Below are positions 1 through 7,830 of a stretch of 64,000 bases of DNA, piece by piece. The notes below the pieces were generated by a model. It was not told where the DNA came from. It saw nothing but the letters and a program-made list of their open reading frames with translations, and did not search any database. Within the stretch, counting starts at the first letter, position 1. Each line of letters opens with the position of its first letter. The DNA is taken from positions 221,011 through 285,010 of the forward strand of contig NZ_NIHD01000004.1 of the NCBI RefSeq assembly GCF_002806975.1, given 5' to 3'. Both the position numbers and the translations under genes were made by a program. The stretch comes from Marinobacter aromaticivorans. GTDB taxonomy: Bacteria > Pseudomonadota > Gammaproteobacteria > Pseudomonadales > Oleiphilaceae.

Positions 1-103
1 CCAGCAGGTCAGCGAAAAAGATGATGAGGCAGCAACAGCCCGGGACGCGCTGGCCATACTTGCAAGCCTGCTCAAGTCAAAACATGCGGGGGCTGCCCAA
101 TGA
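1..103 (+). CDS. 3' end of an upstream gene (partial)
   Basis: An open frame enters from the left edge (first full codon at base 2) and ends at TGA 101-103, giving a short, alanine-rich, charged helical tail of about 33 residues. Its stop overlaps the ATG of the next gene (ATGA), so the two are translationally coupled. Genes directly before YhaN/SbcC-like ATPases are usually SbcD-like metallophosphoesterases. That identity is inferred from context only, because no diagnostic motif lies inside the window. Confidence 0.7.
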   Translation, partial: QQVSEKDDEAATARDALAILASLLKSKHAGAAQ

Positions 104-2745
104 AACTCCAACGTTTACGGGTTGAGCAGTTTCGTCAGTTCAGGCAAGGCCTGGAGCTGGATAGCCTGAAACCGGGTATCAACCTGATCCACGGCCCCAA
201 CGAATCCGGCAAGAGCACCCTGGTACGGGCCATTCGGGCTGCCTTTTTCGAACGTTACCGGTCGAAATCTGCAGAAGACCTGGCGCCCTGGGGTGACTCA
301 TCCGCCGCACCAACAGTTGAGTTGGTATTTGAGCACAATGGCCAGCGCTGGCAACTGGACAAACGCTTCCTCAAACGCCATCGCTGTGATCTGTTGATTG
401 ATAGCGCATCATTCAGCGGCGAGGAAGCGGAAGAAAAGCTTGCAGAATTGCTGGGTTATCAGTTCCCCAAAAAAGGCGCGAGTAAAGAAGAACACTGGGG
501 CATTCCGGGTTTGCTCTGGGTTGAACAGGGCACCGGACAGGATATTGAAAAGGCGGTTCTGCACGCCGGCGGCCACCTGAAATCCGCCTTGAACAGTCTG
601 GTGGGTGAAGTCGCCAGCAGTGGTGGAGATGAAATTATTCAAGCGGTGGAACAACAACGCAAGGAATTGCTGACGTCCACTGGCCGCCCGAGAGGCGATT
701 ACCTTGATCTCGCAAATGCCCGGCATACATTGCAGGAGCAGGTTGCGGAGCTGCAATCCCGTGTCGAGCAATACAAGGCGCAGGTTGATCGCCTGGGCAG
801 TCTTGCCGCGGAGCACGAACAGGCAAACCGGGACAGGCCCTGGGAAGAAGCCAGGCGCGGTATGCTGCGGGCGGAAGAAAAATACCGGGAAGTTGAGGCG
901 CTGCAGGAAAAGCAGGCCCGGGGACAGGACGCCCTCAAACAGTTACAGCAAAATCTCGCCTTGCTGCAACAGAGCCGGGCGCATTGGCAAAACCAGAACG
1001 AACAACTTGAGTTGCGTTACCAGACTTATAAAAAGGCTAAAAAACAACTGGAGCAGGAAGAGCTCGCCAGCCCCGAATTGGCGAAAACTGTTGAGGCTGC
1101 CCGCAACCAGTACCAACAGGCTGCTGATGCGGTGCAACAAGCCCACCTAAGAGATAAGCGGGAGCGCCTGCAGAAGGACTGCGCGAGGCTGGAAGCAGAA
1201 CTCTCCAAACTGAAACAAAGCCAGGAAAAAGCTCGGGAAATTCAGGCGTCACTGGAATCCTTCCGCAAGATAAAAAGTGATAATATCATTGATGTCAATG
1301 TATTACGTAAACTAAAACAGAATCAACGTGAACTCGATGATGCAAATATACGCATCCAGACCATTGCAACCCGCGTTACCTGGAATCTAAACCCCGGCAA
1401 AGACCTGACATTGAATGGGGAGAGCATTGAGGGGCATGGTGAAAAGCTGCTGTTGGAACCCGGTCTTCTTGAAATCCCGGGCTTCGGCAGCCTGGGCATC
1501 CAACCCGGCGGTGACGACCTTGCGAGCCTCCGCCGCCAACTCGAACGCCTGCAGCAAATGGTTTCACAGCAACTGGCCACACTGGCGGTTGAATCCGTTG
1601 AGGCAGCTGAACAAAAACTGGCGCGCCTGCAAGAGGCCGAGGCGCAAGTTCAGCGTTTTGATGAGCTTCTGAAATCCCTGGCCCCGAATGGGGCAGATCA
1701 TCTGAATTCGATGAAGCAGGAAGTTGAAGATGAATTGCAAGCCCGTAGCGCCGAACTTAAGGCTATGGCTGTTGATTGGAATACCGCAGATACCAGGCCG
1801 CTCAGCCATGTGGAAGCTGATCTTAAACAGGCAGAGACACGATTAGCCGAAGCAGAATCACGACAGCGTAACCACGAGACCGAATTACTGAAACTCCGGC
1901 ATACCTGCGACGCCGCTCACCGTGAGTGGCAGCGAATGAAAGACGAGCTGAACAATCCTGAACGCCAGCAGCAGATGGAAAAGCTGACCGGGGATATCAC
2001 CGCTGTTGAGAAACAGCAGGCAGAACTCGAAACCGCCCTGAAAGAGCGCGAGGCAAGAATCAGCGAAGCGCGCCCGGAGCTATTAAAACAGGACATTGAA
2101 CGATACAGGGCAACCGCCGAACAACAGGAAAAAGCCCAGCAGAAGCGCGCCCTGGAGTTGAGCGAGATTCGGGCAAAACTGGAAGCCTGGGGTGCGGAAG
2201 GGCTAGAAGAACAACACAACGAAAAAGCAGCGGAGCTGGAGCACGTGAGCCGCCGCTATCTTGAACTAGACAGGCGGGCAAAAGCGCTGGATTTACTGCT
2301 GAACCTGCTGAAAGAAAAACGCCAGGCACTGACCCGCCGATTGCAGGCACCGCTTCAGAAGCATCTGGACCATTACCTTACCGTGCTGTTCCCCGAGGCC
2401 AATCTGGAAGTGGATGAAAACCTGATGCCCGGCAAATTCAGCCGGGGCTCAGAGCTGGGACAGATGGCCGAACTGAGCTTCGGCGCCCGCGAACAGATGG
2501 GATTGATCAGCCGCCTCGCCTATGCCGACCTGTTGCAGGAGGCAGGGCGCCCGACGCTGATCATTCTGGATGACACGCTGGTGCACAGTGATGCAGACCG
2601 CTTGGAAGGCATGAAGCGGATTCTTTTCGATGCCGCAAACCGGCACCAGATATTGCTGTTTACCTGCCATCCCGAAAAATGGCAGGATCTGGGTGTGGAA
2701 CCACGGGATCTGAAAGCATTGAAGCTGCAGGGAGATGCTGGTTAA
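100..2745 (+). CDS. SbcC/YhaN-like AAA (SMC-type) ATPase
   Basis: An 881-residue protein with SMC/Rad50 architecture. Walker A GPNESGKST lies near residues 32-41. A long glutamate/arginine-rich coiled coil covers roughly 180-750 with a central interruption near 430-480. A signature-like LSFGAREQMG and Walker B LIILDDTLVHSD lie near the C-terminus. Proteins of this family work with an SbcD-like nuclease partner on DNA ends, and the upstream coupled gene is probably that partner. It lies outside the island repeats, so it is host backbone. The family (YhaN-like) is recognised with good confidence; the exact role in DNA repair is inferred. Confidence 0.85.
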   Translation: MKLQRLRVEQFRQFRQGLELDSLKPGINLIHGPNESGKSTLVRAIRAAFFERYRSKSAEDLAPWGDSSAAPTVELVFEHNGQRWQLDKRFLKRHRCDLLIDSASFSGEEAEEKLAELLGYQFPKKGASKEEHWGIPGLLWVEQGTGQDIEKAVLHAGGHLKSALNSLVGEVASSGGDEIIQAVEQQRKELLTSTGRPRGDYLDLANARHTLQEQVAELQSRVEQYKAQVDRLGSLAAEHEQANRDRPWEEARRGMLRAEEKYREVEALQEKQARGQDALKQLQQNLALLQQSRAHWQNQNEQLELRYQTYKKAKKQLEQEELASPELAKTVEAARNQYQQAADAVQQAHLRDKRERLQKDCARLEAELSKLKQSQEKAREIQASLESFRKIKSDNIIDVNVLRKLKQNQRELDDANIRIQTIATRVTWNLNPGKDLTLNGESIEGHGEKLLLEPGLLEIPGFGSLGIQPGGDDLASLRRQLERLQQMVSQQLATLAVESVEAAEQKLARLQEAEAQVQRFDELLKSLAPNGADHLNSMKQEVEDELQARSAELKAMAVDWNTADTRPLSHVEADLKQAETRLAEAESRQRNHETELLKLRHTCDAAHREWQRMKDELNNPERQQQMEKLTGDITAVEKQQAELETALKEREARISEARPELLKQDIERYRATAEQQEKAQQKRALELSEIRAKLEAWGAEGLEEQHNEKAAELEHVSRRYLELDRRAKALDLLLNLLKEKRQALTRRLQAPLQKHLDHYLTVLFPEANLEVDENLMPGKFSRGSELGQMAELSFGAREQMGLISRLAYADLLQEAGRPTLIILDDTLVHSDADRLEGMKRILFDAANRHQILLFTCHPEKWQDLGVEPRDLKALKLQGDAG

Positions 2746-2791
2746 ATTTCGTGCACAAATCTTCGTTAAAACAGAAACTTAAAAAAAGGTA

Positions 2792-2819
2792 TTGACGACA
2801 CCACTGTAATCCGTAGAAT
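2792..2819 (+). promoter_or_regulatory. promoter of the tRNA-Gly/tRNA-Cys operon
   Basis: TTGACG (2792-2797) and TAGAAT (2814-2819) are separated by 16 bp. They lie about 40 bp before the tRNA-Gly, facing it. Five of six bases match the sigma-70 consensus in each hexamer. No other promoter is evident before tRNA-Cys, so the two tRNAs are probably cotranscribed. Confidence 0.65.
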
Positions 2820-2858
2820 ACGCATCCGTTGTCGGGGCATTGCTCCGGGAACAAGAAA

Positions 2859-2934
2859 GCGGGAATAGCTCAGTTGGTAGAGCACAACCTTGCCAAGGTT
2901 GGGGTCGCGAGTTCGAATCTCGTTTCCCGCTCCA
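2859..2934 (+). tRNA. tRNA-Gly (GCC)
   Basis: A 76-nt cloverleaf: acceptor GCGGGAA pairs with TTCCCGC, anticodon stem/loop ACCTTGCCAAGGT has anticodon GCC, the T-arm carries GTTCGAATC, and the CCA end is encoded. It is followed 63 bp later by tRNA-Cys on the same strand. Confidence 0.97.
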
Positions 2935-2997
2935 ATTACTCCAAGTCTCTCAATGCCCACCTGAGAGCAAAAAGATCCGATTCCTTCGATCTTTCCA

Positions 2998-3071
2998 GGC
3001 GCGGTGGCAGAGTGGTCATGCAGCGGACTGCAACTCCGTGTACGCCGGTTCGATTCCGACCCGCGCCTCCA
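2998..3071 (+). tRNA. tRNA-Cys (GCA), integration target
   Basis: A 74-nt cloverleaf: acceptor GGCGCGG pairs with CCGCGCC, anticodon GCA sits in the loop CTGCAAC, the T-arm carries GGTTCGATTCC, and CCA is encoded. The 3' two-thirds of the gene is repeated about 59.8 kb downstream (62846-62892). This is the usual footprint of a tyrosine-integrase element inserted in the 3' end of a tRNA gene while keeping one complete copy, here the left one next to the integrase. Confidence 0.97.
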
Positions 3072-3073
3072 TT
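3025..3073 (+). repeat. attL: direct repeat within tRNA-Cys
   Basis: This 49-bp segment matches 62846-62894 at 48 of 49 positions; the one difference is T3039 versus C62860. The last 34 bp (3040-3073) are identical. It starts in the anticodon stem and runs two bases past the CCA end. It marks the left border of the island, next to the integrase gene. Confidence 0.93.
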
Positions 3074-3194
3074 TTTACCTTATATTTCAGTATCTTGAGA
3101 TTGGCAAATTAGTTAGCTTTTGCACTGAAAAAATACTGAAAACAAAGTGAAAAAATAATCCGTGTTCTCCAGTCAATTTTGAAGGGGCTATCCT

Positions 3195-4475
3195 TCAGTT
3201 AGACCCATCCTTTTTGGCGTTTTCGCGCAGGATTTTGATCGTCGACCTGGCACGCTTCGGCGGCTTCACCAGCCGGTAATGATTCCGCATCGCCTCAGAT
3301 TCATGCCCACCTTTATCGTTTTCGCCTTGATTGAGGAATTCTTGCGTCAGACCTTTTTTGCGAAGATCTTGAAGACGATAAAGATCACCATATCCAGCCT
3401 CTCTGCAAGCCTTGCGCCAGGCACTCTGTAGTGTCCGATGTCGAATATAACTTGCCCTCGACCGCTTATCGAAATACCGTGGGTTGGCAAGAAGGTATGG
3501 GCTGATGATTTGCTGGTCTTTTTTGAAATCCAAGAACCATTGCCAGAGCTCCGCTAGCTCCTCGTTCATGTAGAGGTCTATCCCTACCATGGTCTTGTGG
3601 CGAGAGAAACGAATCACGCCATAGGCCAGCTCGTCGTCCACCAGCCTTGGTTCCGGAAAGATCTCTCCCTGGCTTTCTTTAATTGTCAGTACGTCAATGG
3701 GTTGTTGGCTCATCATGTAGATCAAGTCACAAGCCTTGGCGCGCCAGGTGCCATCCATAATCCTCCGATTATGTTTGTGGATACACAACCGTTCGGTGAT
3801 TGCCTTGTAGGCATCGTCAGGAACCAAAACCTGTCTTTTGGGGATGACCGCTTTTCGAACATCAACGACCGGGTTTCGCTGGACGATGCCATCATCCACT
3901 GCATGCATATACACTCGATTCAGTGTATTTCGTAGTCCATTGTAGTGAGTTGGCTTGGTTAGCCATGGAGAAAGCAGCTTCCGAATTTTCTGTACGGCAT
4001 CTTGAGCAGAAAGGGGAAACTTGGCATCGTCAGATGCCTCCAGTTGTTGACAGTCTGTCGCGTAATCTCGTCTCGTTGGGAGCGCGATCGGTTGACCCTG
4101 GTGAGGCCCGCGAATGGCGAAAACTTTGCATTCTCCCCAGACAACTCTCCCGTCCACAATGGAGTGGCCAAGTACCTCCGTCCTCCATGTGTGCAGATAT
4201 TCTGACAGCGAGATTTGCCCTGCAGGGTCAAGCGGTACTGACAGCGCCGAGAGACGGTTAGCCAGCTGTTCGCTTCGCCAGTTATGAAGCTCCCGCTCCC
4301 ATTGCTCATGAATTAATGTCCAGCGCCGAATGGCCATGGAGCGGTTCTTGGTTTCGAGTGTAGAGCGCCTGCCGGTCTTGGGGTGCACGACGAAAAATAC
4401 GCCGTGTTCGTTAAGATAAAGACCAGGGAAATCCTGCAACCACTCATTGCCAGGTTTGCGTGCGCGTGCTGCCAT
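3195..4475 (-). CDS. int: tyrosine integrase of the island
   Basis: A 426-residue phage-type integrase next to attL, transcribed toward it. The N-terminal half looks like arm-binding and SAM-like core-binding domains; the C-terminal half is the catalytic domain. Recognisable blocks are a box-I-like MSQQPIDVL, the beta-hairpin lysine block RHKT, a box-II-like QDLRKKGLT, a GGH, and a terminal NHYRLV with the presumptive nucleophile Tyr. By eye, the usual box-I Arg and the His of HxxR both read as Gln, so activity is uncertain. AAGGAG precedes the ATG, inside the end of the upstream xis-like gene. It probably catalyses integration and excision at tRNA-Cys. Confidence 0.9.
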   Translation of the reverse strand: MAARARKPGNEWLQDFPGLYLNEHGVFFVVHPKTGRRSTLETKNRSMAIRRWTLIHEQWERELHNWRSEQLANRLSALSVPLDPAGQISLSEYLHTWRTEVLGHSIVDGRVVWGECKVFAIRGPHQGQPIALPTRRDYATDCQQLEASDDAKFPLSAQDAVQKIRKLLSPWLTKPTHYNGLRNTLNRVYMHAVDDGIVQRNPVVDVRKAVIPKRQVLVPDDAYKAITERLCIHKHNRRIMDGTWRAKACDLIYMMSQQPIDVLTIKESQGEIFPEPRLVDDELAYGVIRFSRHKTMVGIDLYMNEELAELWQWFLDFKKDQQIISPYLLANPRYFDKRSRASYIRHRTLQSAWRKACREAGYGDLYRLQDLRKKGLTQEFLNQGENDKGGHESEAMRNHYRLVKPPKRARSTIKILRENAKKDGSN

Positions 4476-4478
4476 TAA

Positions 4479-4745
4479 TTAGTACTCCTTTTTAACAAAA
4501 CGTTTAAGAAATTCACGGTCTTCGTCACAAATATCTGAACGAGCTGCCATGCGGCGTTCCATTTCAGGGATGTAGGTGTCGATGTCAATTTTCCATGCTT
4601 TGCCGATCTTGCAAGCCCCTGGAATTTTTGGAGCGCCATTTTCGTCGAATTGAGAACAATGGCGACGAATTGTCGACGGTGCTGGTGGCTGGTCATCACC
4701 CTCGAAAACAACATTGATAAATCGATTTATAGAAACAAGACGCAT
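4479..4745 (-). CDS. excisionase-like DNA-binding protein
   Basis: An 88-residue protein ending 3 bp before the integrase start, so the pair is an operon. The segment STIRRHCSQF...KIGKAWKID fits the winged-helix excisionase pattern (a recognition helix with RR, then a KIGK-x-W wing) seen in Xis-type directionality factors. The C-terminus is charged. The xis role is inferred from fold pattern and position; a plain AlpA/MerR-like regulator is the alternative. Confidence 0.7.
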   Translation of the reverse strand: MRLVSINRFINVVFEGDDQPPAPSTIRRHCSQFDENGAPKIPGACKIGKAWKIDIDTYIPEMERRMAARSDICDEDREFLKRFVKKEY

Positions 4746-5050
4746 CGGAAATTGTTACCCTCATAATAAAGAGCATTGGGTCCACACAAAGCAGTGGTTA
4801 AGGACGTCGATGCTCCAAACACGAATAAATACCTTGAGATAACAATACCTAGATGCAAGTAGAGAAAGTTTCGTGTAATTGACAAAAAATTGGATTTAGA
4901 CAGCTTGACATGAGGGTTAGGGCAGGTTTGTGGTAGGCACACCGGAGCCACCTAGATGGAGAAGCTGAGTCGTGGTGGCTGGCCATGGCTTCTCCCCGAG
5001 ACACATATATGTATGAGCCGGTTGCTGCCAAAAATCATTTATTTCTGGTT
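4746..5050. other. noncoding stretch upstream of xis/int
   Basis: About 305 bp with no frame of convincing coding character. It lies upstream of the minus-strand xis-int pair, so it probably contains their promoter. No strong sigma-70 match or hairpin stands out. Confidence 0.5.
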
Positions 5051-5488
5051 CTACGACAAGCTTTTATGGTTGTTTGGGCTGTGCCTTGGAAATATTATAA
5101 GGTTGCAGGTAGTCGAATTATCATTGTGAAGTTGACTCACAATGAAGTCCGCAGCTCTTTGGCATGCAGCAAGCGAGTTAACGCCAGAAATCAATAAATC
5201 ATGGTGTTTACAATTTTTAGGATACCTATTTCCAGCTAGCACCATTACCGATATTATGTCTAGTTCTTGAAGCGCAGAAAAACAGATTTCGCTATCGGAT
5301 GAAATATAGACAGGAAAAGAGGTTCGACCACTTGGCATCGCCTCCAATAGCGCCTTGTGGGCGTTTATCTTTTCAGGCCATAGAATCCTATTCTGATGTT
5401 TCTTAATAAATTCTCGCTCAATTATTTCTTTAATATATTTGTTGTCGAATAAAATAGAAAAACCCATCTGGATCATCTCATCACCCAT
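5051..5488 (-). CDS. hypothetical protein, AT-rich orphan
   Basis: A 145-residue protein that I do not recognise. It is AT-rich compared with the defence core and has no signal peptide or membrane segment. A central hydrophobic beta-like stretch (DIISVMVLAGN) and cysteine/histidine residues near 105-115 are the only notable features. It lies 18 bp downstream of another minus-strand small gene (5507-5722), so the two probably form an operon. Such low-GC orphans next to an integrase are typical recent cargo; a toxin or anti-defence role is possible but not shown. Confidence 0.5.
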   Translation of the reverse strand: MGDEMIQMGFSILFDNKYIKEIIEREFIKKHQNRILWPEKINAHKALLEAMPSGRTSFPVYISSDSEICFSALQELDIISVMVLAGNRYPKNCKHHDLLISGVNSLAACQRAADFIVSQLHNDNSTTCNLIIFPRHSPNNHKSLS

Positions 5489-5506
5489 TTTTTATCTAAT
5501 TCAGGT

Positions 5507-5722
5507 TCACATCCACTTAAAATCATTGGTCTCAGAGTCTGCCCCTTCAGAGGTGTCAATCCGACCGGGCGTCCAGTGCGATTGTGCTCTAATAAAATCG
5601 GATTTTGCGCCACCATCTTTACGTATCAGGACGGATACTTCGACTTCATAGAAGTCTTCGATAGCTTCCGAATTGGCAATTATTTCTTGAATCAGGTTAC
5701 TAATCTTTTGTGTCGTCATCAC
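5507..5722 (-). CDS. hypothetical small protein
   Basis: A 71-residue acidic protein beginning MMTTQKISNLIQEI. It has an N-terminal helix, a strand-like centre (YEVEVSVLIRKDGG) and a polar tail. GAGGACCC precedes the start codons. It is the first gene of a two-gene minus-strand unit with 5051-5488. The family is not recognised. An antitoxin-like partner of the next gene is conceivable from the arrangement alone. Confidence 0.5.
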   Translation of the reverse strand: MMTTQKISNLIQEIIANSEAIEDFYEVEVSVLIRKDGGAKSDFIRAQSHWTPGRIDTSEGADSETNDFKWM

Positions 5723-5829
5723 CGGGTCCTCTGTTTTTTAGTCGATAATAAAACTACACCAAAAGAGGATTGATGCAAGAAAATAGTTACCAGTGCAGTT
5801 GTTGTTTTATGGGGCGAAGAGCAGGAAGG

Positions 5830-5860
5830 GCCGGCCATAAGCAAAACGCTTGAGGCCGGC
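5830..5860 (-). terminator. GC-rich hairpin, possible terminator
   Basis: GCCGGCC (5830-5836) pairs with GGCCGGC (5854-5860), with an inner AAGC/GCTT pairing around an AAAAC loop. It sits 14 bp after the stop of the minus-strand gene 5874-6386. No U-tract follows on either strand, so it may be a weak intrinsic terminator or an RNA-stabilising hairpin. Confidence 0.4.
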
Positions 5861-5873
5861 TGATTGGAATCGA

Positions 5874-6386
5874 CTACGGATAAGTGATTTTGGTATGAGC
5901 TGTATTTATATTAATAGTTACATTAGCTCTTGTTGCAGTTTTTAGGAATTCAAACTCATTTGGAAGCAGTATTGGTGTAGCTACACAGTAATACCGGATC
6001 GGCAAGTCTAAAACGCTCTGGCCGGTACTTTCTTGTAAAAGCAGCGCTGAGGCAATTTTTTGTACCACCGGATTATCAACGTAGCATTCATCCTCTCGGC
6101 AGCTCTGAAAAAGGTTTTTTTCCGTTTTGCTCAGTGAGTCATAAATCTTGTCGCCATCGAAGACAATGACACCGCAACGTGCCAGTTCTTGAGCTTCCTG
6201 CTTATCAAAGCATTGGATGTAAAAGCCAGAAACATTCGCTTGCGTTGCTTGGGGTGAAACGAAAATCACTCGGCCGTCCGCCATACGGTGAATGACTGCC
6301 TCTCCGATACTTGGCGTTTCAGCAATGGCTCCGTCATTCGCTTCACGGTGCTCAACGGTCTCGTTAAGAATAGTGAAAATAGACAT
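5874..6386 (-). CDS. hypothetical protein (about 170 aa)
   Basis: The start at 6386 is preferred because AAAGGATC lies just upstream of the ATG; a longer frame reaches 6437 without a better site. The product begins MSIFTILNETVEHRE, is soluble and mixed alpha/beta, and has no recognised motif. It shows segments such as GEAVIHRMADGRVIFVS and a cysteine cluster CREDECYVD. It is moderately AT-rich and stands alone between a hairpin and the next minus-strand gene. The function is unknown. Confidence 0.55.
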   Translation of the reverse strand: MSIFTILNETVEHREANDGAIAETPSIGEAVIHRMADGRVIFVSPQATQANVSGFYIQCFDKQEAQELARCGVIVFDGDKIYDSLSKTEKNLFQSCREDECYVDNPVVQKIASALLLQESTGQSVLDLPIRYYCVATPILLPNEFEFLKTATRANVTININTAHTKITYP

Positions 6387-6541
6387 TGGATTAGATCCTT
6401 TATTAAAGTAACACCATCCAATGATATTGAAATGCAACCGCTTCGTGGCGAGTCTAATTTCGCTAAAAATGCAATAAGGCTAAAACTGGTAATTTTTTGA
6501 GGTCAGGGGAGCTTGAGAGCCACATTCTATCTGGCGCCGCT

Positions 6542-6961
6542 TTAATTGTGGTTGAAATCGTCAAAGATGCTATCCATTGAGGATGTTGAGTTGAAGTCGT
6601 CATGGCTGCTAAAGTCAAAACCATAGGGATTTCCCCCGACATCAAGCCCACCGATCCCATCACCCTGCATCGGCAGCCCTGTGGCCGGATTAATCTCCCC
6701 AGCTGGTGAATAGTTGTCTACTTGGTAGGACATCAAGTCGTCGTCCTCAGATATATAGCAAGCTCCCTCCTGGTCTCTGAGTTGAAGCCCATCGTCAAAG
6801 TCGACTTCTCCATCGTGGCTCTCGTCGGAGGCCGTCGGTTCTGTTTGTTCCAGCCAGGCGCTGAATCCGATACCTGCGAGGACACCCACGAAAGTGCCTA
6901 CCGGCCCTGCGAGATAAAGTCCGGTTACACCGCCCGCAAAGATCATCAGCATGTATGTCAT
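6542..6961 (-). CDS. small membrane protein with NPATGLPM and NPYGFD motifs
   Basis: A 139-residue protein. An N-terminal glycine-rich hydrophobic segment (about residues 3-36, GVTGLYLAGPVGTFVGVLAG) looks like one or two membrane-inserted helices. A long acidic disordered region and then INPATGLPM...GGLDVGGNPYGFD complete it. I recall that C-terminal motif pair from short uncharacterised proteins of gammaproteobacteria and their phages or plasmids, with no known role. A divergent small membrane protein (7100-7360) lies on the other side of a shared upstream region. Confidence 0.6.
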   Translation of the reverse strand: MTYMLMIFAGGVTGLYLAGPVGTFVGVLAGIGFSAWLEQTEPTASDESHDGEVDFDDGLQLRDQEGACYISEDDDLMSYQVDNYSPAGEINPATGLPMQGDGIGGLDVGGNPYGFDFSSHDDFNSTSSMDSIFDDFNHN

Positions 6962-7099
6962 GGTTTTTGCTCCTCATAGTTTTGCCTTGAAACGAATTTA
7001 CATCAGAAGCACGGAGGAGCAAGCAAATCGCTGATCCAGTTGCTGGCCAACAACGGTGCGCTATGCTGGCGGAGTCAAGGGACTCTACAGGAGCGTGAT

Positions 7100-7360
7100 A
7101 TGAGGGAGTTGCGTGCTCAGAATCTGATCGACCGGATGCTCAATGCCTTGCTGTTGTATCTGATTGGTATCCTGTTTTGGTCCTGGCTGGGGGAGGTGTC
7201 AGGACTACCAATCAGCATCCTCCTGGGAGTGGGTGCGATTTTGATGACTGCGGATCTCAAAGATTTTTCCGGCGATCCTCGTCCGTTTTCGCTCCTGGTA
7301 GGAGCAGCTCTTCTTCCGGCATGGCCATTAATTCGGTACTGGCTGAAAGTAATAAGATGA
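7100..7360 (+). CDS. small inner-membrane protein
   Basis: The start at ATG 7100 is chosen because CAGGAG (7088-7093) precedes it, giving 86 residues. It has two or three hydrophobic helices (LNALLLYLIGILFWSWL, ISILLGVGAILMTA, LLVGAALLPAW), short polar ends and no signal-peptide cleavage motif. It heads a plus-strand run toward the WYL regulator and is coupled by ATGA to a 37-residue frame. The function is unknown; small membrane proteins in defence islands are sometimes effectors, but nothing here proves that. Confidence 0.6.
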   Translation: MRELRAQNLIDRMLNALLLYLIGILFWSWLGEVSGLPISILLGVGAILMTADLKDFSGDPRPFSLLVGAALLPAWPLIRYWLKVIR

Positions 7361-7470
7361 CGAGGATTGATCGGGGAGGGTTGAAGAGAAGAGGTTGCAC
7401 GCCCCCGAAGTGGAGGTTTCTCCGTGACGTGCTGCTGGCGTTATTGGGCACCTCCAGCTGGCCCCTTTGA
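7357..7470 (+). CDS. possible 37-aa coupled peptide
   Basis: An ATG at 7357 overlaps the TGA of the preceding membrane protein (ATGA). It opens a frame of 37 codons beginning MTRIDRGGLKRRG and ending in a hydrophobic stretch FLRDVLLALLGTSSWPL. The very basic N-terminus followed by one short hydrophobic helix would suit a membrane-associated micropeptide. Support is limited to the overlap and composition. Confidence 0.35.
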   Translation: MTRIDRGGLKRRGCTPPKWRFLRDVLLALLGTSSWPL

Positions 7471-7551
7471 TGGTTTCAATGTACAACAGATTGTCTTGCT
7501 AGCAAGCAAAAAGACCTGGTCGAAAGTGTTAGTTTTGGAGGGAGAATTACC

Positions 7552-7776
7552 GTGGGTAAAAAAATCCGTTTTTGTCTTGAGTTCGATGAGCGTGAACTCG
7601 TGGTAGACCTGCTTCAACAAGAAGCAGGCTCTCTTGGTCTTACTCCAGAGCAGTTGATCAAGCGCTTTGTTGTTGATGCGCTGTCAGGTGATGACCGTTC
7701 ACCGAGCATTCTCGGTGAAACCCTCGAAGACTTTCTCGTCAAAAATGGGGCTATTCGCCCCAGACAAGACGATTGA
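7552..7776 (+). CDS. small helical protein upstream of the WYL regulator
   Basis: A GTG start at 7552 with GGAGGGA (7537-7543) in front. The 74-residue product begins MGKKIRFCLEFDERE and continues with amphipathic helices (DLLQQEAGSLGL, PEQLIKRFVVDAL). The pattern resembles a ribbon-helix-helix or antitoxin-like DNA-binding protein, but the strand signature is not decisive. It precedes the WYL gene by 54 bp on the same strand. Confidence 0.55.
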   Translation: MGKKIRFCLEFDERELVVDLLQQEAGSLGLTPEQLIKRFVVDALSGDDRSPSILGETLEDFLVKNGAIRPRQDD

Positions 7777-7830
7777 TCCGCGATAGCCTTGTAGTCACTT
7801 AAATTTTCATGTTGATAACAAGGGTTTCAC

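Noticed and set aside
2829..3112. Two overlapping plus-strand frames spanning the tRNA genes
   Set aside because: They read through tRNA-Gly and tRNA-Cys; the peptide similarity to 62811-63023 comes only from the duplicated tRNA segment.
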